From positions 310,001 through 374,000 of the forward strand of contig NZ_CP091794.1 in assembly GCF_022024175.1 (NCBI RefSeq): a DNA stretch of 64,000 nt, written 5' to 3'. The notes under the pieces are model-generated. The model worked only from the letters and a program-made list of their open reading frames with translations. It made no database searches and was not told the origin of the DNA. Numbering within the stretch: the stretch's first letter is position 1; the number at the start of each line of letters is the position of its first letter. The position numbers were made by a program, and so were the translations under genes. This stretch comes from Prevotella communis. Its GTDB lineage: Bacteria > Bacteroidota > Bacteroidia > Bacteroidales > Bacteroidaceae. Below, piece after piece: positions 15,418 through 23,266 of the stretch.

Positions 15418-15476
15418 TATATCAGTTCGGGTATAATATTTAATGACTCTAATAAAATTATACCCGAACTGATATA
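15418..15476. repeat. 20-bp perfect inverted repeat with 19-base loop
   Basis: TATATCAGTTCGGGTATAAT (15418-15437) pairs with the exact reverse complement at 15457-15476. The stem is AT-rich with a GGG/CCC centre and is not followed by a T-run, so it is not a classic terminator. The rest of the 300-base gap (15389-15695) has no gene; a -7 box TATTTTTG at 15662-15669 serves the next gene. Confidence 0.8.
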
Positions 15477-15695
15477 ATGTGAGATCACGGAATCTTAAAG
15501 TTATGAATTTTGCGATTTGCATAATATGATCTGGATAATATGAGAATGAGGATATGTGCGAGCTCTTGTGGCTTACGCAAAAAAGACTTAATCTTGATTT
15601 AATTTTTATATCTGTAAGTTTTTCTAAGGGTAAGGACGATTCGTGTTGGCGAAATAATTGGTATTTTTGCAGGCGATAACCAACAAACCGAAGTG

Positions 15696-16205
15696 ATGGC
15701 TCGACTCTATCTTTGTTTGCTTCTGGTGCTCTGCTGCATCGACTCACTGGCTCAACGACGGCTGGTGGTGGTTGATATGGACCTGCTGGTGCCTGTGGCT
15801 GGGGCCAATGTGGTGAGCAGGCAGGGTGTGCAGACTACAGACTCGATGGGTGTGGTCTATGTGGCTAAGGACAGTAAGACCATCACTATCTCGCATGTGA
15901 ACTACGAGAGTCTTATCCTGAACCTGAATAAGGAGGAGGGCGACACCATCTATATGCTGTCGAAACTGCTGAACCTGCAGGAGGTGCTGGTGCTTGGAAA
16001 AGGTAAACTGCCTGACTACAGGGAACTGAACAAGGGTTTTCAGTTGGATAAGACAGAGGCGCAGTTGGTAGGGGCGGATCCCAGTAAAGCTGCCAGTTTC
16101 GACCTCGGCAAGGTTATCTCGGCCCTGATTCCTAAGAAATGGCGCCCAGGTTATAAGAAGGCGCAGCGGAAGAAACGGCTGAAGGAAATACTGGAAGAGT
16201 ATTGA
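15696..16205 (+). CDS. Small exported protein with carboxypeptidase-regulatory-like domain
   Basis: 169 residues from ATG 15696 (a GTG lies one codon earlier). Signal peptide MARLYLCLLLVLCCIDSLAQ. Residues about 20-90 are a CarboxypepD_reg-like beta sandwich: PVAGANVVSRQGVQTTDSMGVVYV and ISHVNYESLILNL, ending in the usual switch to LQEVLVLG that in TonB receptors leads to the plug. Here there is no plug or barrel. Instead it ends in a basic tail (KKWRPGYKKAQRKKRLKEIL). Such stand-alone domains are common in Bacteroidota and of unknown role. It has its own -7 box TATTTTTG at 15662. Confidence 0.75.
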   Translation: MARLYLCLLLVLCCIDSLAQRRLVVVDMDLLVPVAGANVVSRQGVQTTDSMGVVYVAKDSKTITISHVNYESLILNLNKEEGDTIYMLSKLLNLQEVLVLGKGKLPDYRELNKGFQLDKTEAQLVGADPSKAASFDLGKVISALIPKKWRPGYKKAQRKKRLKEILEEY

Positions 16206-16223
16206 AGAAAAATGGCTTTTCCT

Positions 16224-16254
16224 TTTGCATTTCACTCGCTTTTTTGTAACTTTG
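16224..16254 (+). promoter_or_regulatory. Promoter of kduI
   Basis: TTTG at 16224-16227 and TAACTTTG at 16247-16254, spacing 19. Transcription would start near 16262, leaving a leader of about 17 bases before ATG 16279. Confidence 0.8.
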
Positions 16255-16278
16255 CACACAAACTAATCAAAACGGCAA

Positions 16279-17121
16279 ATGAAAACTAACTACGAAATAC
16301 GTTATGCTGCTCATCCTGAGGATGCCCGCCATTATGACACTGCACGTCTGCGCCGCGATTTCCTCATAGAACACCTGTTTGTTGGGGACGAGGTGAACAT
16401 GGTGTATTCTATGTACGACCGTATGGTGGTGGGGGGTGCTATGCCTGTGAACGAGGTGTTGCCCCTGGAGGCTATCGACCCGTTGAAGGCACCGTTCTTC
16501 ACCACCCGTCGTGAGGTGGGTATATATAATATAGGTGGAACGGGTGTCGTGAAAGTTGGTGACGAGAGCTTCGAACTGGGCTATAAGGAGGCTCTCTATA
16601 TAGGACGAGGTGACCGTGAGGTGACTTTTGCGTCGAAAGATGCGCAGAAGCCTGCCCTCTTTTACTTCAACTCCACAACAGCGCATGCCGCATATCCCTG
16701 TAAGAAGGTGACGAAGGCGGATGCTGTGGTGGCTCATATGGGTGCCCTGGAGACGAGCAACGAGCGTAACATCAACAAGATGCTGGTGAACCAGGTGCTG
16801 CCCACCTGTCAGTTGCAGATGGGTATGACGGAATTGGCTACTGGTAGCGTGTGGAACACGATGCCGGCACATGTGCACAGTCGTAGGATGGAGGCTTACT
16901 TCTATTTCGAGTTGCCCGAGGACCAGGCCGTCTGCCACTTTATGGGTGAACCGCAGGAGACGCGCCATATCTGGATGCATAACCAGCAGGCGGTGCTCTC
17001 GCCTGAATGGAGCATCCACTCTGCTGCTGCCACGCATAACTATACCTTTATATGGGGCATGGGAGGCGAGAACCTGGATTATGGCGATCAGGACTTTTTT
17101 GACATAAAGGATCTGAAATAA
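16279..17121 (+). CDS. kduI: 5-dehydro-4-deoxy-D-glucuronate isomerase
   Basis: 280 residues, the normal KduI length. It isomerises 5-keto-4-deoxyuronate to 2,5-diketo-3-deoxygluconate in pectin, hexuronate and glycosaminoglycan breakdown. The family sequence is clear throughout: MKTNYEIRYAAHPED at the start, HLFVGDEVNMVYSMYDRMVVGG, and the zinc site HVHSRRME (His198, His200, Glu205) followed by the conserved QETRHIWMHNQQAVLSPEWS. It has its own good promoter. Its usual partner kduD lies downstream on the same strand but is separated by an inserted 700-base cassette (about 17124-17800). Confidence 0.97.
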   Translation: MKTNYEIRYAAHPEDARHYDTARLRRDFLIEHLFVGDEVNMVYSMYDRMVVGGAMPVNEVLPLEAIDPLKAPFFTTRREVGIYNIGGTGVVKVGDESFELGYKEALYIGRGDREVTFASKDAQKPALFYFNSTTAHAAYPCKKVTKADAVVAHMGALETSNERNINKMLVNQVLPTCQLQMGMTELATGSVWNTMPAHVHSRRMEAYFYFELPEDQAVCHFMGEPQETRHIWMHNQQAVLSPEWSIHSAAATHNYTFIWGMGGENLDYGDQDFFDIKDLK

Positions 17122-17158
17122 GGTTTTTCTTGCCTGCGGCGCTACGTGAATATCCATA

Positions 17159-17184
17159 AATGAACACGAATGTTTCATAAATAT
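17159..17184 (+). repeat. Left 26-bp perfect inverted repeat of the GxxExxY cassette
   Basis: Exact reverse complement of 17738-17763. It lies 20 bases before the GxxExxY start codon, so it would be in the transcript leader and could pair with the 3' end after the stop codon. Confidence 0.9.
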
Positions 17185-17204
17185 TTATTATAAGAATTCT
17201 TTCC

Positions 17205-17669
17205 ATGCGGAATTTTAAGGGATATAAGGATATCGTTTATGCCATTATAGGCTCAGCAATGGAGGTCCATTCAACTTTACATTGGGGACTTCTTGAGGCT
17301 GTTTACAACGAATCATTATGTTTGGAGCTTGCTGATCGAGGTATAAAGTGCGAGTCAGAGAAGTTGCTGTCATGCTTTTATAAGAGTCATAAATTGGAAA
17401 AGACTTATAAGATGGATGTAGTGGTTGACGATGTAATCGTGGAACTAAAGTCTGTAAAGACAATCATGCCTGCGCATAGGGCACAGTTGTTTAATTATAT
17501 GCGTTTAACAAAGCATCCAATTGGAATCCTTATAAATTTTGGAGCTTCCAAGTTGCAGGGAGAACGATATGGGTATATAGAAGAAACCAACGAATGTGTG
17601 CTTCTTGACCGAAATATGGATATTTTGAGTGAAAGCGTTGATTGGGACGAAGATGACTACGATGAATAA
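17205..17669 (+). CDS. GxxExxY protein (PD-(D/E)XK nuclease-like fold)
   Basis: 154 residues. The name-giving motif is G28-LLE31-AVY34. The PD-(D/E)XK-like core follows: D71 in YKMDVVVDD, E80 and K82 in VIVELKSV, then LFNYMRLT and PIGILINFG. The family is widespread in Bacteroidota, often in several copies per genome, and its function is unknown; the residues of a nuclease site are present. The gene is AT-richer than kduI and kduD, has no obvious promoter of its own, and is framed by long inverted repeats. It may be the active gene of a small mobile cassette, which is inference. Confidence 0.9.
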   Translation: MRNFKGYKDIVYAIIGSAMEVHSTLHWGLLEAVYNESLCLELADRGIKCESEKLLSCFYKSHKLEKTYKMDVVVDDVIVELKSVKTIMPAHRAQLFNYMRLTKHPIGILINFGASKLQGERYGYIEETNECVLLDRNMDILSESVDWDEDDYDE

Positions 17670-17737
17670 AAAAATATTTGTGAATAATTCATGTACATTA
17701 AAGGTCATTCATGTAGTGTCACAGACATAATAGAATG

Positions 17738-17763
17738 ATATTTATGAAACATTCGTGTTCATT
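17738..17763 (+). repeat. Right 26-bp perfect inverted repeat of the GxxExxY cassette
   Basis: Exact reverse complement of 17159-17184; it lies about 70 bases after the GxxExxY stop codon. Confidence 0.9.
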
Positions 17764-17838
17764 AATGGGCATTTATGTAGCGTCGCAGACAAAATAAAAA
17801 GAGATATTAATTGTTTAACATAAAATAATTCAAGTAAA

Positions 17839-18642
17839 ATGGCAAATTTGTTTTCATTAGAGGGTAAGAATGCGTGGATTACTGGCGCATCTTACGGTAT
17901 CGGTTTCAACATCGCAAAGGCTTTCGTGGCTGCTGGTGCTAAGACCATTATCTTCAACGACATCAACGAGGCTGCCCTGCAGCGTGGTTTGGACAACTAC
18001 AAGGAGGCTGGCATCGAGAACGTGAAGGGTTATGTGTGTGACGTGACCGACGAGAAAGCTGTGAAGGCTCTCGTTGAGAAGATTCACGCTGAGGTAGGTC
18101 AGATTGATATTCTGGTGAACAATGCCGGTATCATCAAGCGTATTCCTATGCACGAGATGAAGCGCGAGGAGTTCCAGCAGGTTATCGATGTGGACCTGGT
18201 TGCTCCTTATATCTGTGCAAGTGCTGTGATTCCTGAGATGATGGAGCGTCGCGAGGGTAAGATTATCAATATCTGCTCTATGATGAGTGAACTGGGTCGT
18301 GAAACTGTGAGCGCCTACGCTGCTGCTAAGGGTGGCTTGAAGATGCTGACCCGTAATATCTGCTCAGAGTATGGTGAGTACAACATCCAGTGTAACGGCA
18401 TTGGCCCGGGTTACATCGCAACACCTCAGACAGCACCTCTGCGCGAGCGTCAGCCCGACGGCAGTCGTCATCCGTTTGATTCATTCATCTGCGCTAAGAC
18501 TCCTGCAGGCCGTTGGCTCGATCCTTCAGAGTTGGGTGGACCTGCAGTCTTCCTGGCCTCTCATGCATCAGATGCAGTGAACGGTCATGTGCTCTATGTG
18601 GATGGTGGTATTCTGGCCTACATCGGAAAACAGCCTAAATAA
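17839..18642 (+). CDS. kduD: SDR oxidoreductase, KduD-type (2-dehydro-3-deoxy-D-gluconate 5-dehydrogenase / gluconate 5-dehydrogenase)
   Basis: 267 residues with all classical short-chain dehydrogenase marks: NAD(P) motif TGASYGIG (15-22), NNAG (94-97), catalytic Ser147 and Y160-AAA-K164, and the N-terminal LFSLEGKNAWITG typical of gluconate 5-dehydrogenase/KduD. It would reduce or oxidise the product of KduI, giving 2-keto-3-deoxygluconate. The specificity (KduD versus gluconate 5-dehydrogenase) cannot be fixed by sequence alone; pairing with kduI favours KduD. A hairpin terminator follows at 18653-18698. The cassette upstream has separated it from the kduI promoter. Confidence 0.88.
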   Translation: MANLFSLEGKNAWITGASYGIGFNIAKAFVAAGAKTIIFNDINEAALQRGLDNYKEAGIENVKGYVCDVTDEKAVKALVEKIHAEVGQIDILVNNAGIIKRIPMHEMKREEFQQVIDVDLVAPYICASAVIPEMMERREGKIINICSMMSELGRETVSAYAAAKGGLKMLTRNICSEYGEYNIQCNGIGPGYIATPQTAPLRERQPDGSRHPFDSFICAKTPAGRWLDPSELGGPAVFLASHASDAVNGHVLYVDGGILAYIGKQPK

Positions 18643-18652
18643 AGGAAAATGC

Positions 18653-18698
18653 AACGTAAAGAAAATCCGGATTGAAAAAATTCGGATTTTTTTACGTT
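18653..18698 (+). terminator. Hairpin terminator after kduD
   Basis: AACGTAAAGAAAATCCG (18653-18669) pairs with CGGATTTTTTTACGTT (18683-18698), with the U-run inside the right arm. Confidence 0.75.
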
Positions 18699-18706
18699 AA
18701 AATCCA

Positions 18707-18736
18707 TTGTTATATTATTCTTTTTTTGTATCTTTG
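18707..18736 (+). promoter_or_regulatory. Promoter of nrdD
   Basis: TTG at 18707-18709 and TATCTTTG at 18729-18736, spacing 19. The leader to ATG 18858 is about 115 bases, long enough for control; I see no recognisable riboswitch in it. Confidence 0.75.
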
Positions 18737-18857
18737 CAAACGATTTCGGTTACCAATTTCGGGAAACTTTTTGGAATCGAAAAATCAAAAAGTTGTCCAA
18801 AACGGATAACTTGCTGAAGACCAAGAACCTAAAAAATAATGATTAAATAATATAATA

Positions 18858-20957
18858 ATGGAAATCAAGAACTTTACCATCACGAAGCGAGATGGCTCTA
18901 AGGATCGCTTCTCTCTTGACAAGATTATGAACGCTATTACGAAGGCGTTCGAGAGTGTTGAAGAACCTGCTGATTTGGGTGCTATTTCTAAGATTATCAG
19001 TCACTTAGATATTCATGATGATATCAAGGTGGAGGATATCCAGAACCAGGTCGAGGAGGCGCTGATGCGTGAGGGTTACTTCAAGGTGGCAAAGTCTTTT
19101 ATCCTGTACCGTCAGGAGCATACGGAGGATCGTGAGACGCTGGAGAAGATGATGTTCCTCTCTGAATATATGGAGGAGTCGAAGAATGCAGCAACTGGTT
19201 CAAAGTATGACGCCAATGCAAACGTGGAGCACAAAAATATTGCAACTTTGATTGGTGAACTGCCTAAGTCAAACTTCATCCGTCTGAACCGTCGTCTGCT
19301 GGTTGACCGCATCAAGAAAATGTATGGCAAGCAGTTGGCTGATGAGTATATCGACAAGCTGACACACCACTTTATATATAAGAACGACGAGACATCGCTG
19401 GCTAACTACTGTGCCTCTATTACGATGTACCCCTGGCTTATCGGTGGCACACTGGCTATCGGCGGTAACTCTACGGCTCCTACGAACCTGAAGTCTTACT
19501 GCGGTGGCTTCGTGAACATGGTGTTTATGGTCAGCTCTATGTTGAGTGGCGCCTGTGCCACGCCTGAGTTCTTGATGTACATGAACTACTTCATTGGCAA
19601 GGAGTTTGGTCTGGACTACTGGAAACGTGCCGACGAGGTGGTTGACCTCTCACTGAAGCGTCGTACGCTCGACAAGGTGATTACGGACTACTTTGAGCAG
19701 ATTGTATATTCGCTGAACCAGCCCACAGGTGCACGCAACTATCAGGCTGTGTTCTGGAACGTGGCTTACTATGATAAGTATTATTTCCAGAGCATCTTCG
19801 GTGAGTTCTACTTCCCCGATGGCTCTCAGCCCGACTGGGACGGTCTGTCTTGGCTGCAGAAACGCTTCATGAAGTGGTTCAACAAGGAGCGCACGAAGAC
19901 CTTGTTGACCTTCCCTGTAGAGACCATGGCGCTGCTGGTTGACGAGAATGGTGAGTGCCGCGATAAGGAGTGGGGCGAGTTTACTGCCGAAATGTATAGC
20001 GAGGGTCACTCGTTCTTCACCTATATGAGTGACAATGCTGACTCTCTGAGCTCTTGCTGTCGTCTGCGCAATGAGATTACGGACAATGGCTTCAGCTACA
20101 CACTGGGTGCCGGTGGCGTTTCTACGGGTTCTAAGTCTGTGCTGACCATCAACCTGAACCGTTGTATCCAGTATGCGGTAAACAATAAGATTGACTATCT
20201 GGAGTTCCTGGGTGGCGTTATCGACCTCTGCCACAAGGTGCAGACGGCCTACAACGAGAACCTGAAGGAGTTGCAGAGCCACGGCATGCTGCCTCTGTTT
20301 GATGCCGGTTATATCAACATCAATCGCCAGTATCTCACCATCGGTATCAACGGCCTGGTAGAGGCTGCCGAGTTCATGGGTCTGAAGATTACGCCAAACG
20401 ATGAGTATCAGAAGTTTGTTCAGGGTATCCTGGGGCTGATTGAGAAGTATAACAAGCAGTATCGCACCAAGGAACTGATGTTCAACTGTGAGATGATTCC
20501 TGCAGAAAACGTAGGTGTGAAGCATGCTAAGTGGGACCGTGAGGATGGTTATTTCGTGCCACGCGACTGCTACAACTCTTACTTCTACGTGGTAGAGGAC
20601 GACTCACTGAGCGTTATCGATAAGTTCAAGTTGCACGGTGCTCCTTATATCGAGCACCTCACAGGTGGTTCTGCCCTGCATATGAACCTGGATGAGCACC
20701 TGTCGAAGGAGCAGTATCTGAAGCTGCTGAAGGTGGCTGCTAAGGAGGGATGTAACTACTTCACATTCAATATCCCCAACACCGTATGTAACGAGTGTGG
20801 ATATATCGACAAGCGCTACCTGCACGAGTGTCCGAAGTGTCACTCTAAGAACGTGGACTACATGACGCGTATCATTGGCTATCTGAAGCGTGTGAGCAAT
20901 TTCTCACAGGCTCGCCAGGAAGAGGCTTCACGTCGTTTCTACGCACATGCGGAGTAA
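18858..20957 (+). CDS. nrdD: Anaerobic ribonucleoside-triphosphate reductase, class III large subunit
   Basis: 699 residues. An ATP-cone occupies about 1-100 (TITKRDGSKDRFSLDKIMNA). The glycyl-radical enzyme core follows. The C-terminal zinc site is CNECGY...CPKCHS, and the radical loop is RIIGYLKRVS with the radical Gly at about 674. It makes dNTPs from NTPs without oxygen, using formate as reductant in characterised members, and needs NrdG for activation. The gene has a good promoter and a long leader; nrdG follows after 22 bases. All this fits a strict anaerobe. Confidence 0.97.
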   Translation: MEIKNFTITKRDGSKDRFSLDKIMNAITKAFESVEEPADLGAISKIISHLDIHDDIKVEDIQNQVEEALMREGYFKVAKSFILYRQEHTEDRETLEKMMFLSEYMEESKNAATGSKYDANANVEHKNIATLIGELPKSNFIRLNRRLLVDRIKKMYGKQLADEYIDKLTHHFIYKNDETSLANYCASITMYPWLIGGTLAIGGNSTAPTNLKSYCGGFVNMVFMVSSMLSGACATPEFLMYMNYFIGKEFGLDYWKRADEVVDLSLKRRTLDKVITDYFEQIVYSLNQPTGARNYQAVFWNVAYYDKYYFQSIFGEFYFPDGSQPDWDGLSWLQKRFMKWFNKERTKTLLTFPVETMALLVDENGECRDKEWGEFTAEMYSEGHSFFTYMSDNADSLSSCCRLRNEITDNGFSYTLGAGGVSTGSKSVLTINLNRCIQYAVNNKIDYLEFLGGVIDLCHKVQTAYNENLKELQSHGMLPLFDAGYININRQYLTIGINGLVEAAEFMGLKITPNDEYQKFVQGILGLIEKYNKQYRTKELMFNCEMIPAENVGVKHAKWDREDGYFVPRDCYNSYFYVVEDDSLSVIDKFKLHGAPYIEHLTGGSALHMNLDEHLSKEQYLKLLKVAAKEGCNYFTFNIPNTVCNECGYIDKRYLHECPKCHSKNVDYMTRIIGYLKRVSNFSQARQEEASRRFYAHAE

Positions 20958-20979
20958 TATTTAATGCTTATCATTAAAA

Positions 20980-21456
20980 ATGCTGAAGTACGTAAATACT
21001 GGAGTTGTTTTTCAGGAGATACCCGACGAGGTGACGCTGGCTATCAATATCAGCAACTGTCCCTGTCGGTGTCCGGGCTGTCACAGCCATTATCTTTGGG
21101 ACGATATAGGTATTCCCCTTACTACCGAGGCGCTCGATGATTTTGTTGAGCGCTTCGGTACGGATATCACCTGCTTCGCCTTCATGGGAGGTGATGCGGA
21201 TCCGAAGGGAGTCAACCGCTTGGCGCAGTATATTCACGAGACGTATTCTGAATATAAGGTGGCGTGGTATAGTGGTCGCCTGCGTGTGGCGCCCGAGGTG
21301 AGGAAGACCGATTTCGACTATATCAAGATAGGTCCTTATATCCGTCACCTAGGACCGCTGAAGAGTCCTACCACCAATCAGCGTCTCTATCGGAAGACGG
21401 AGAGCGGAGATTTTGAGGATATCACCCACCGCTTTTGGCGCAAGGTGGCGCTATAG
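20980..21456 (+). CDS. nrdG: Anaerobic ribonucleotide-reductase activating protein (radical SAM)
   Basis: 158 residues. The radical-SAM CxxxCxxC is C27-PCR-C31-PG-C34 in NCPCRCPGCHS. The rest matches NrdG: FAFMGGDADPKGVNRLAQYI and DYIKIGPYIRHLGPL. It uses SAM and a 4Fe-4S cluster to make the glycyl radical on NrdD. It lies 22 bases after nrdD in one operon and is followed by a bidirectional terminator at 21479-21517. Confidence 0.96.
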   Translation: MLKYVNTGVVFQEIPDEVTLAINISNCPCRCPGCHSHYLWDDIGIPLTTEALDDFVERFGTDITCFAFMGGDADPKGVNRLAQYIHETYSEYKVAWYSGRLRVAPEVRKTDFDYIKIGPYIRHLGPLKSPTTNQRLYRKTESGDFEDITHRFWRKVAL

Positions 21457-21478
21457 GAAGGTGGTTATACAAGACATA

Positions 21479-21517
21479 AAAAAAGATGCACAAGAGAGAA
21501 TCCTGTGCATCTTTTTT
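21479..21517. terminator. Bidirectional terminator between nrdG and tRNA-Arg
   Basis: AAAAAAGATGCACA (21479-21492) pairs with TGTGCATCTTTTTT (21504-21517); U-runs exist in both directions. Confidence 0.85.
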
Positions 21518-21519
21518 CT

Positions 21520-21594
21520 TGGTACCCCGACCGAGAATCGAACTCGGAACTAAGCTTTAGGAGAGCCTTGTTATATCCATTTAACTATCAGGGC
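21520..21594 (-). tRNA. tRNA-Arg (anticodon CCT)
   Basis: Minus strand, 75 nt including an encoded CCA end. Acceptor GCCCTGA/TCGGGGT, D-stem GTTA/TAAC, anticodon stem AGGCT/AGCTT around loop CTCCTAA (anticodon CCT), and T-arm CCGAG-TTCGATT-CTCGG. It reads the codon AGG. Confidence 0.93.
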
Positions 21595-21643
21595 CCATTG
21601 GTTTTTGCGCGGCAAAGGTACTACTTTTTAGTGAAGAGTGAAA

Positions 21644-21724
21644 AGTGAAGAGTGAAAAATTTGCTACCGCTATACATTTATTAACAAAATTGTATGTGCG
21701 GCAGCAAATTTTTCACTCTTCACT
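21644..21724. repeat. Palindromic repeat element with GTGAAGAGT arms (copy 1, full hairpin)
   Basis: AGTGAAGAGTGAAAAATTTGCTACCGC (21644-21670, seen in two steps) pairs with GCGGCAGCAAATTTTTCACT...CACT (21688-21724). The loop is AT-rich. The left arm extends upstream as another AGTGAAAAGTGA unit. Its right arm is the relative of the in-gene copies at 735-786 and 59276-59316. It lies just before the stop of the DUF5723 gene. Confidence 0.75.
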
Positions 21725-21737
21725 ATTACCTTTTACC

Positions 21738-23210
21738 TTAGAAGGTCAGTGTGTTGAGATTACCCTTGCTGTCCTTCTTTTTCTTGCTGCCAAAGGCAAT
21801 GTTCATACCCATATTGAAGCTGACATTGCTGTTGAGGGGAACCATGTTGGCACCGGTCTTGCCGATGATATGGTCCATACCAAGGAAGAAGTTGAAGCCA
21901 GAAGGATGCACGTTGAGTACCCAACCCATGGTGGTGCAGAAAGAGGTCATGCCTAAGTTGATACCACCATTGAGCCAGTTCAGAGGAGCTACGTTGGCAC
22001 TGAGGCGCCAGTCATTCCAGTTATAGATACCATCGAAGTGGTGGGTGTACAGGGCACCAGCACTCAGCTTGTCGTAGAAAGGCATGGGGTATTCCAGACC
22101 TACGCGTACGGTAGATGCCAGGCCAGTGGTCTTGCCACCCTTGTCGGGCTTTTCTTCCAAGTTGGCAAAGTCGGCCAGGTCGTCGCTGATATCATCGCCA
22201 CCATTATCAAACTTACCATCCTTATACTTCATTTGGAAACCTTCGAATACGAATGGGTTGCCAGATGACTCTGCCACCATGGTGTTGCTCCAGCTGATGA
22301 AGCCAAGGTCGGTCAGCGCAAGGCTCACCTTCAGACCGTCGAGCCAGTCAACAGAACAATCCTTGAACTCGTAGATACCACCAAGGTCAAAACCGAGACC
22401 CCATCCGCCGACGCCGGCACCGTCGGTATCAAGACCTGTTACTTCATCATAGTACTTGCCTGGAACGGACTTGTACTCCTTGTGCTTGGTCTTGAACTTA
22501 CCGCCTTTCATATTGATCTCGCCCTTGGCCTTACCTTCAAGAATCCACTGGTTGTTGTCGTTGAGCTGGGCATGCATGCCTTCCATAGACAGGTCGGCAT
22601 AGGCTGCACCAAGCAGGATCTTTACCTTGGCACCAACGCGAAGGTTGTCGAAGATCTGACGAGAGTGGCCTAATCCTAATTCGGCATAACCCCAGGCGCG
22701 GGCACCCATATCGTCGAAGTAGTAGTCCTTATTGCTCATGCTCTTGGCGAAATCGAAGAAAGAGTAGGGCATTGACATAGCGAAGTGGTTGCGCTCCTTG
22801 AGTTCAACGGTATTGTAACCGCCCATACCCTTGAAGCCTACTGATACAATGGGGATGTCCATGTCGAAAATCAGGTTGTTACCGTCCTTGTCGAATCCCT
22901 TCATGGCTTCATCGTAGGAGATGTCAGGATGCAGGAATGTGGTGGTCTTCTTGGCACCGGGCTTCTTGCCGTAGTCGGGGTTCTTGAAGAGCACGTCGCC
23001 TACGCCAAAAGAGCCTTGCAACTTGAAGTTGAAGTTACCCAGGACAGGGATAGCTACATAGCCCTGGTCATTGCCATAGGCAGGGTTCATATCGTGACGA
23101 TACTTGAAGTCGTCTGTGAAGTAGGCCGAAGTCAAGTCTTGCGCCATCATAGTGCCAGCCGTTGCAGTCAGTACTGCGGCCATGATATATCTTTTGAATG
23201 ATGTTTTCAT
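21738..23210 (-). CDS. DUF5723-type outer-membrane barrel protein
   Basis: 490 residues. Signal peptide MKTSFKRYIMAAVLTATAG...MMAQ. The mature protein opens with the family pattern LTSAYFTDDFKYRHDMNPAYG and continues with repeated amphipathic strands such as RVGLEYPMPFYDKLSAGALY, ending in NVSFNMGMNIAFGSKKKKDS. DUF5723 proteins are predicted porin-like barrels of unknown function in Bacteroidota. The gene follows the lipoprotein gene at 25054 on the same strand after a 56-base gap, so the two are probably one operon. Confidence 0.8.
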   Translation of the reverse strand: MKTSFKRYIMAAVLTATAGTMMAQDLTSAYFTDDFKYRHDMNPAYGNDQGYVAIPVLGNFNFKLQGSFGVGDVLFKNPDYGKKPGAKKTTTFLHPDISYDEAMKGFDKDGNNLIFDMDIPIVSVGFKGMGGYNTVELKERNHFAMSMPYSFFDFAKSMSNKDYYFDDMGARAWGYAELGLGHSRQIFDNLRVGAKVKILLGAAYADLSMEGMHAQLNDNNQWILEGKAKGEINMKGGKFKTKHKEYKSVPGKYYDEVTGLDTDGAGVGGWGLGFDLGGIYEFKDCSVDWLDGLKVSLALTDLGFISWSNTMVAESSGNPFVFEGFQMKYKDGKFDNGGDDISDDLADFANLEEKPDKGGKTTGLASTVRVGLEYPMPFYDKLSAGALYTHHFDGIYNWNDWRLSANVAPLNWLNGGINLGMTSFCTTMGWVLNVHPSGFNFFLGMDHIIGKTGANMVPLNSNVSFNMGMNIAFGSKKKKDSKGNLNTLTF

Positions 23211-23266
23211 ATCCTATATAATATATGGTGAATAAATTCTTTTCGCTTTCACTAATATGTCAAGAC

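Larger units (their letters stand above)
17124..17800 (+). mobile_element. Inverted-repeat cassette carrying a GxxExxY gene, between kduI and kduD
   Basis: The left end (17124-17190, TTTTTCTTGCCTGCGGCGCTAC onward) is an inverted copy of the right end (17729-17800, ending TGTAGCGTCGCAGACAAAAT). Inside these, 17159-17184 and 17738-17763 are perfect 26-base inverted repeats (core AACACGAATGTTTCATAA). A second, weaker right-end copy lies at 17682-17725 (CATGTAGTGTCACAGACA). The same ends bound the ORF-less element at 7461-7573. It sits exactly between two genes that normally adjoin, which is good evidence of insertion. A target duplication is not obvious. Confidence 0.65.

Noticed and set aside
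15418..15476. Rho-independent terminator
   Set aside because: The stem is perfect but long-looped and no T-run follows on either strand, so it is reported as an inverted repeat instead.
19650..20525. 291-codon minus-strand ORF
   Set aside because: Shadow of nrdD, which is certain.
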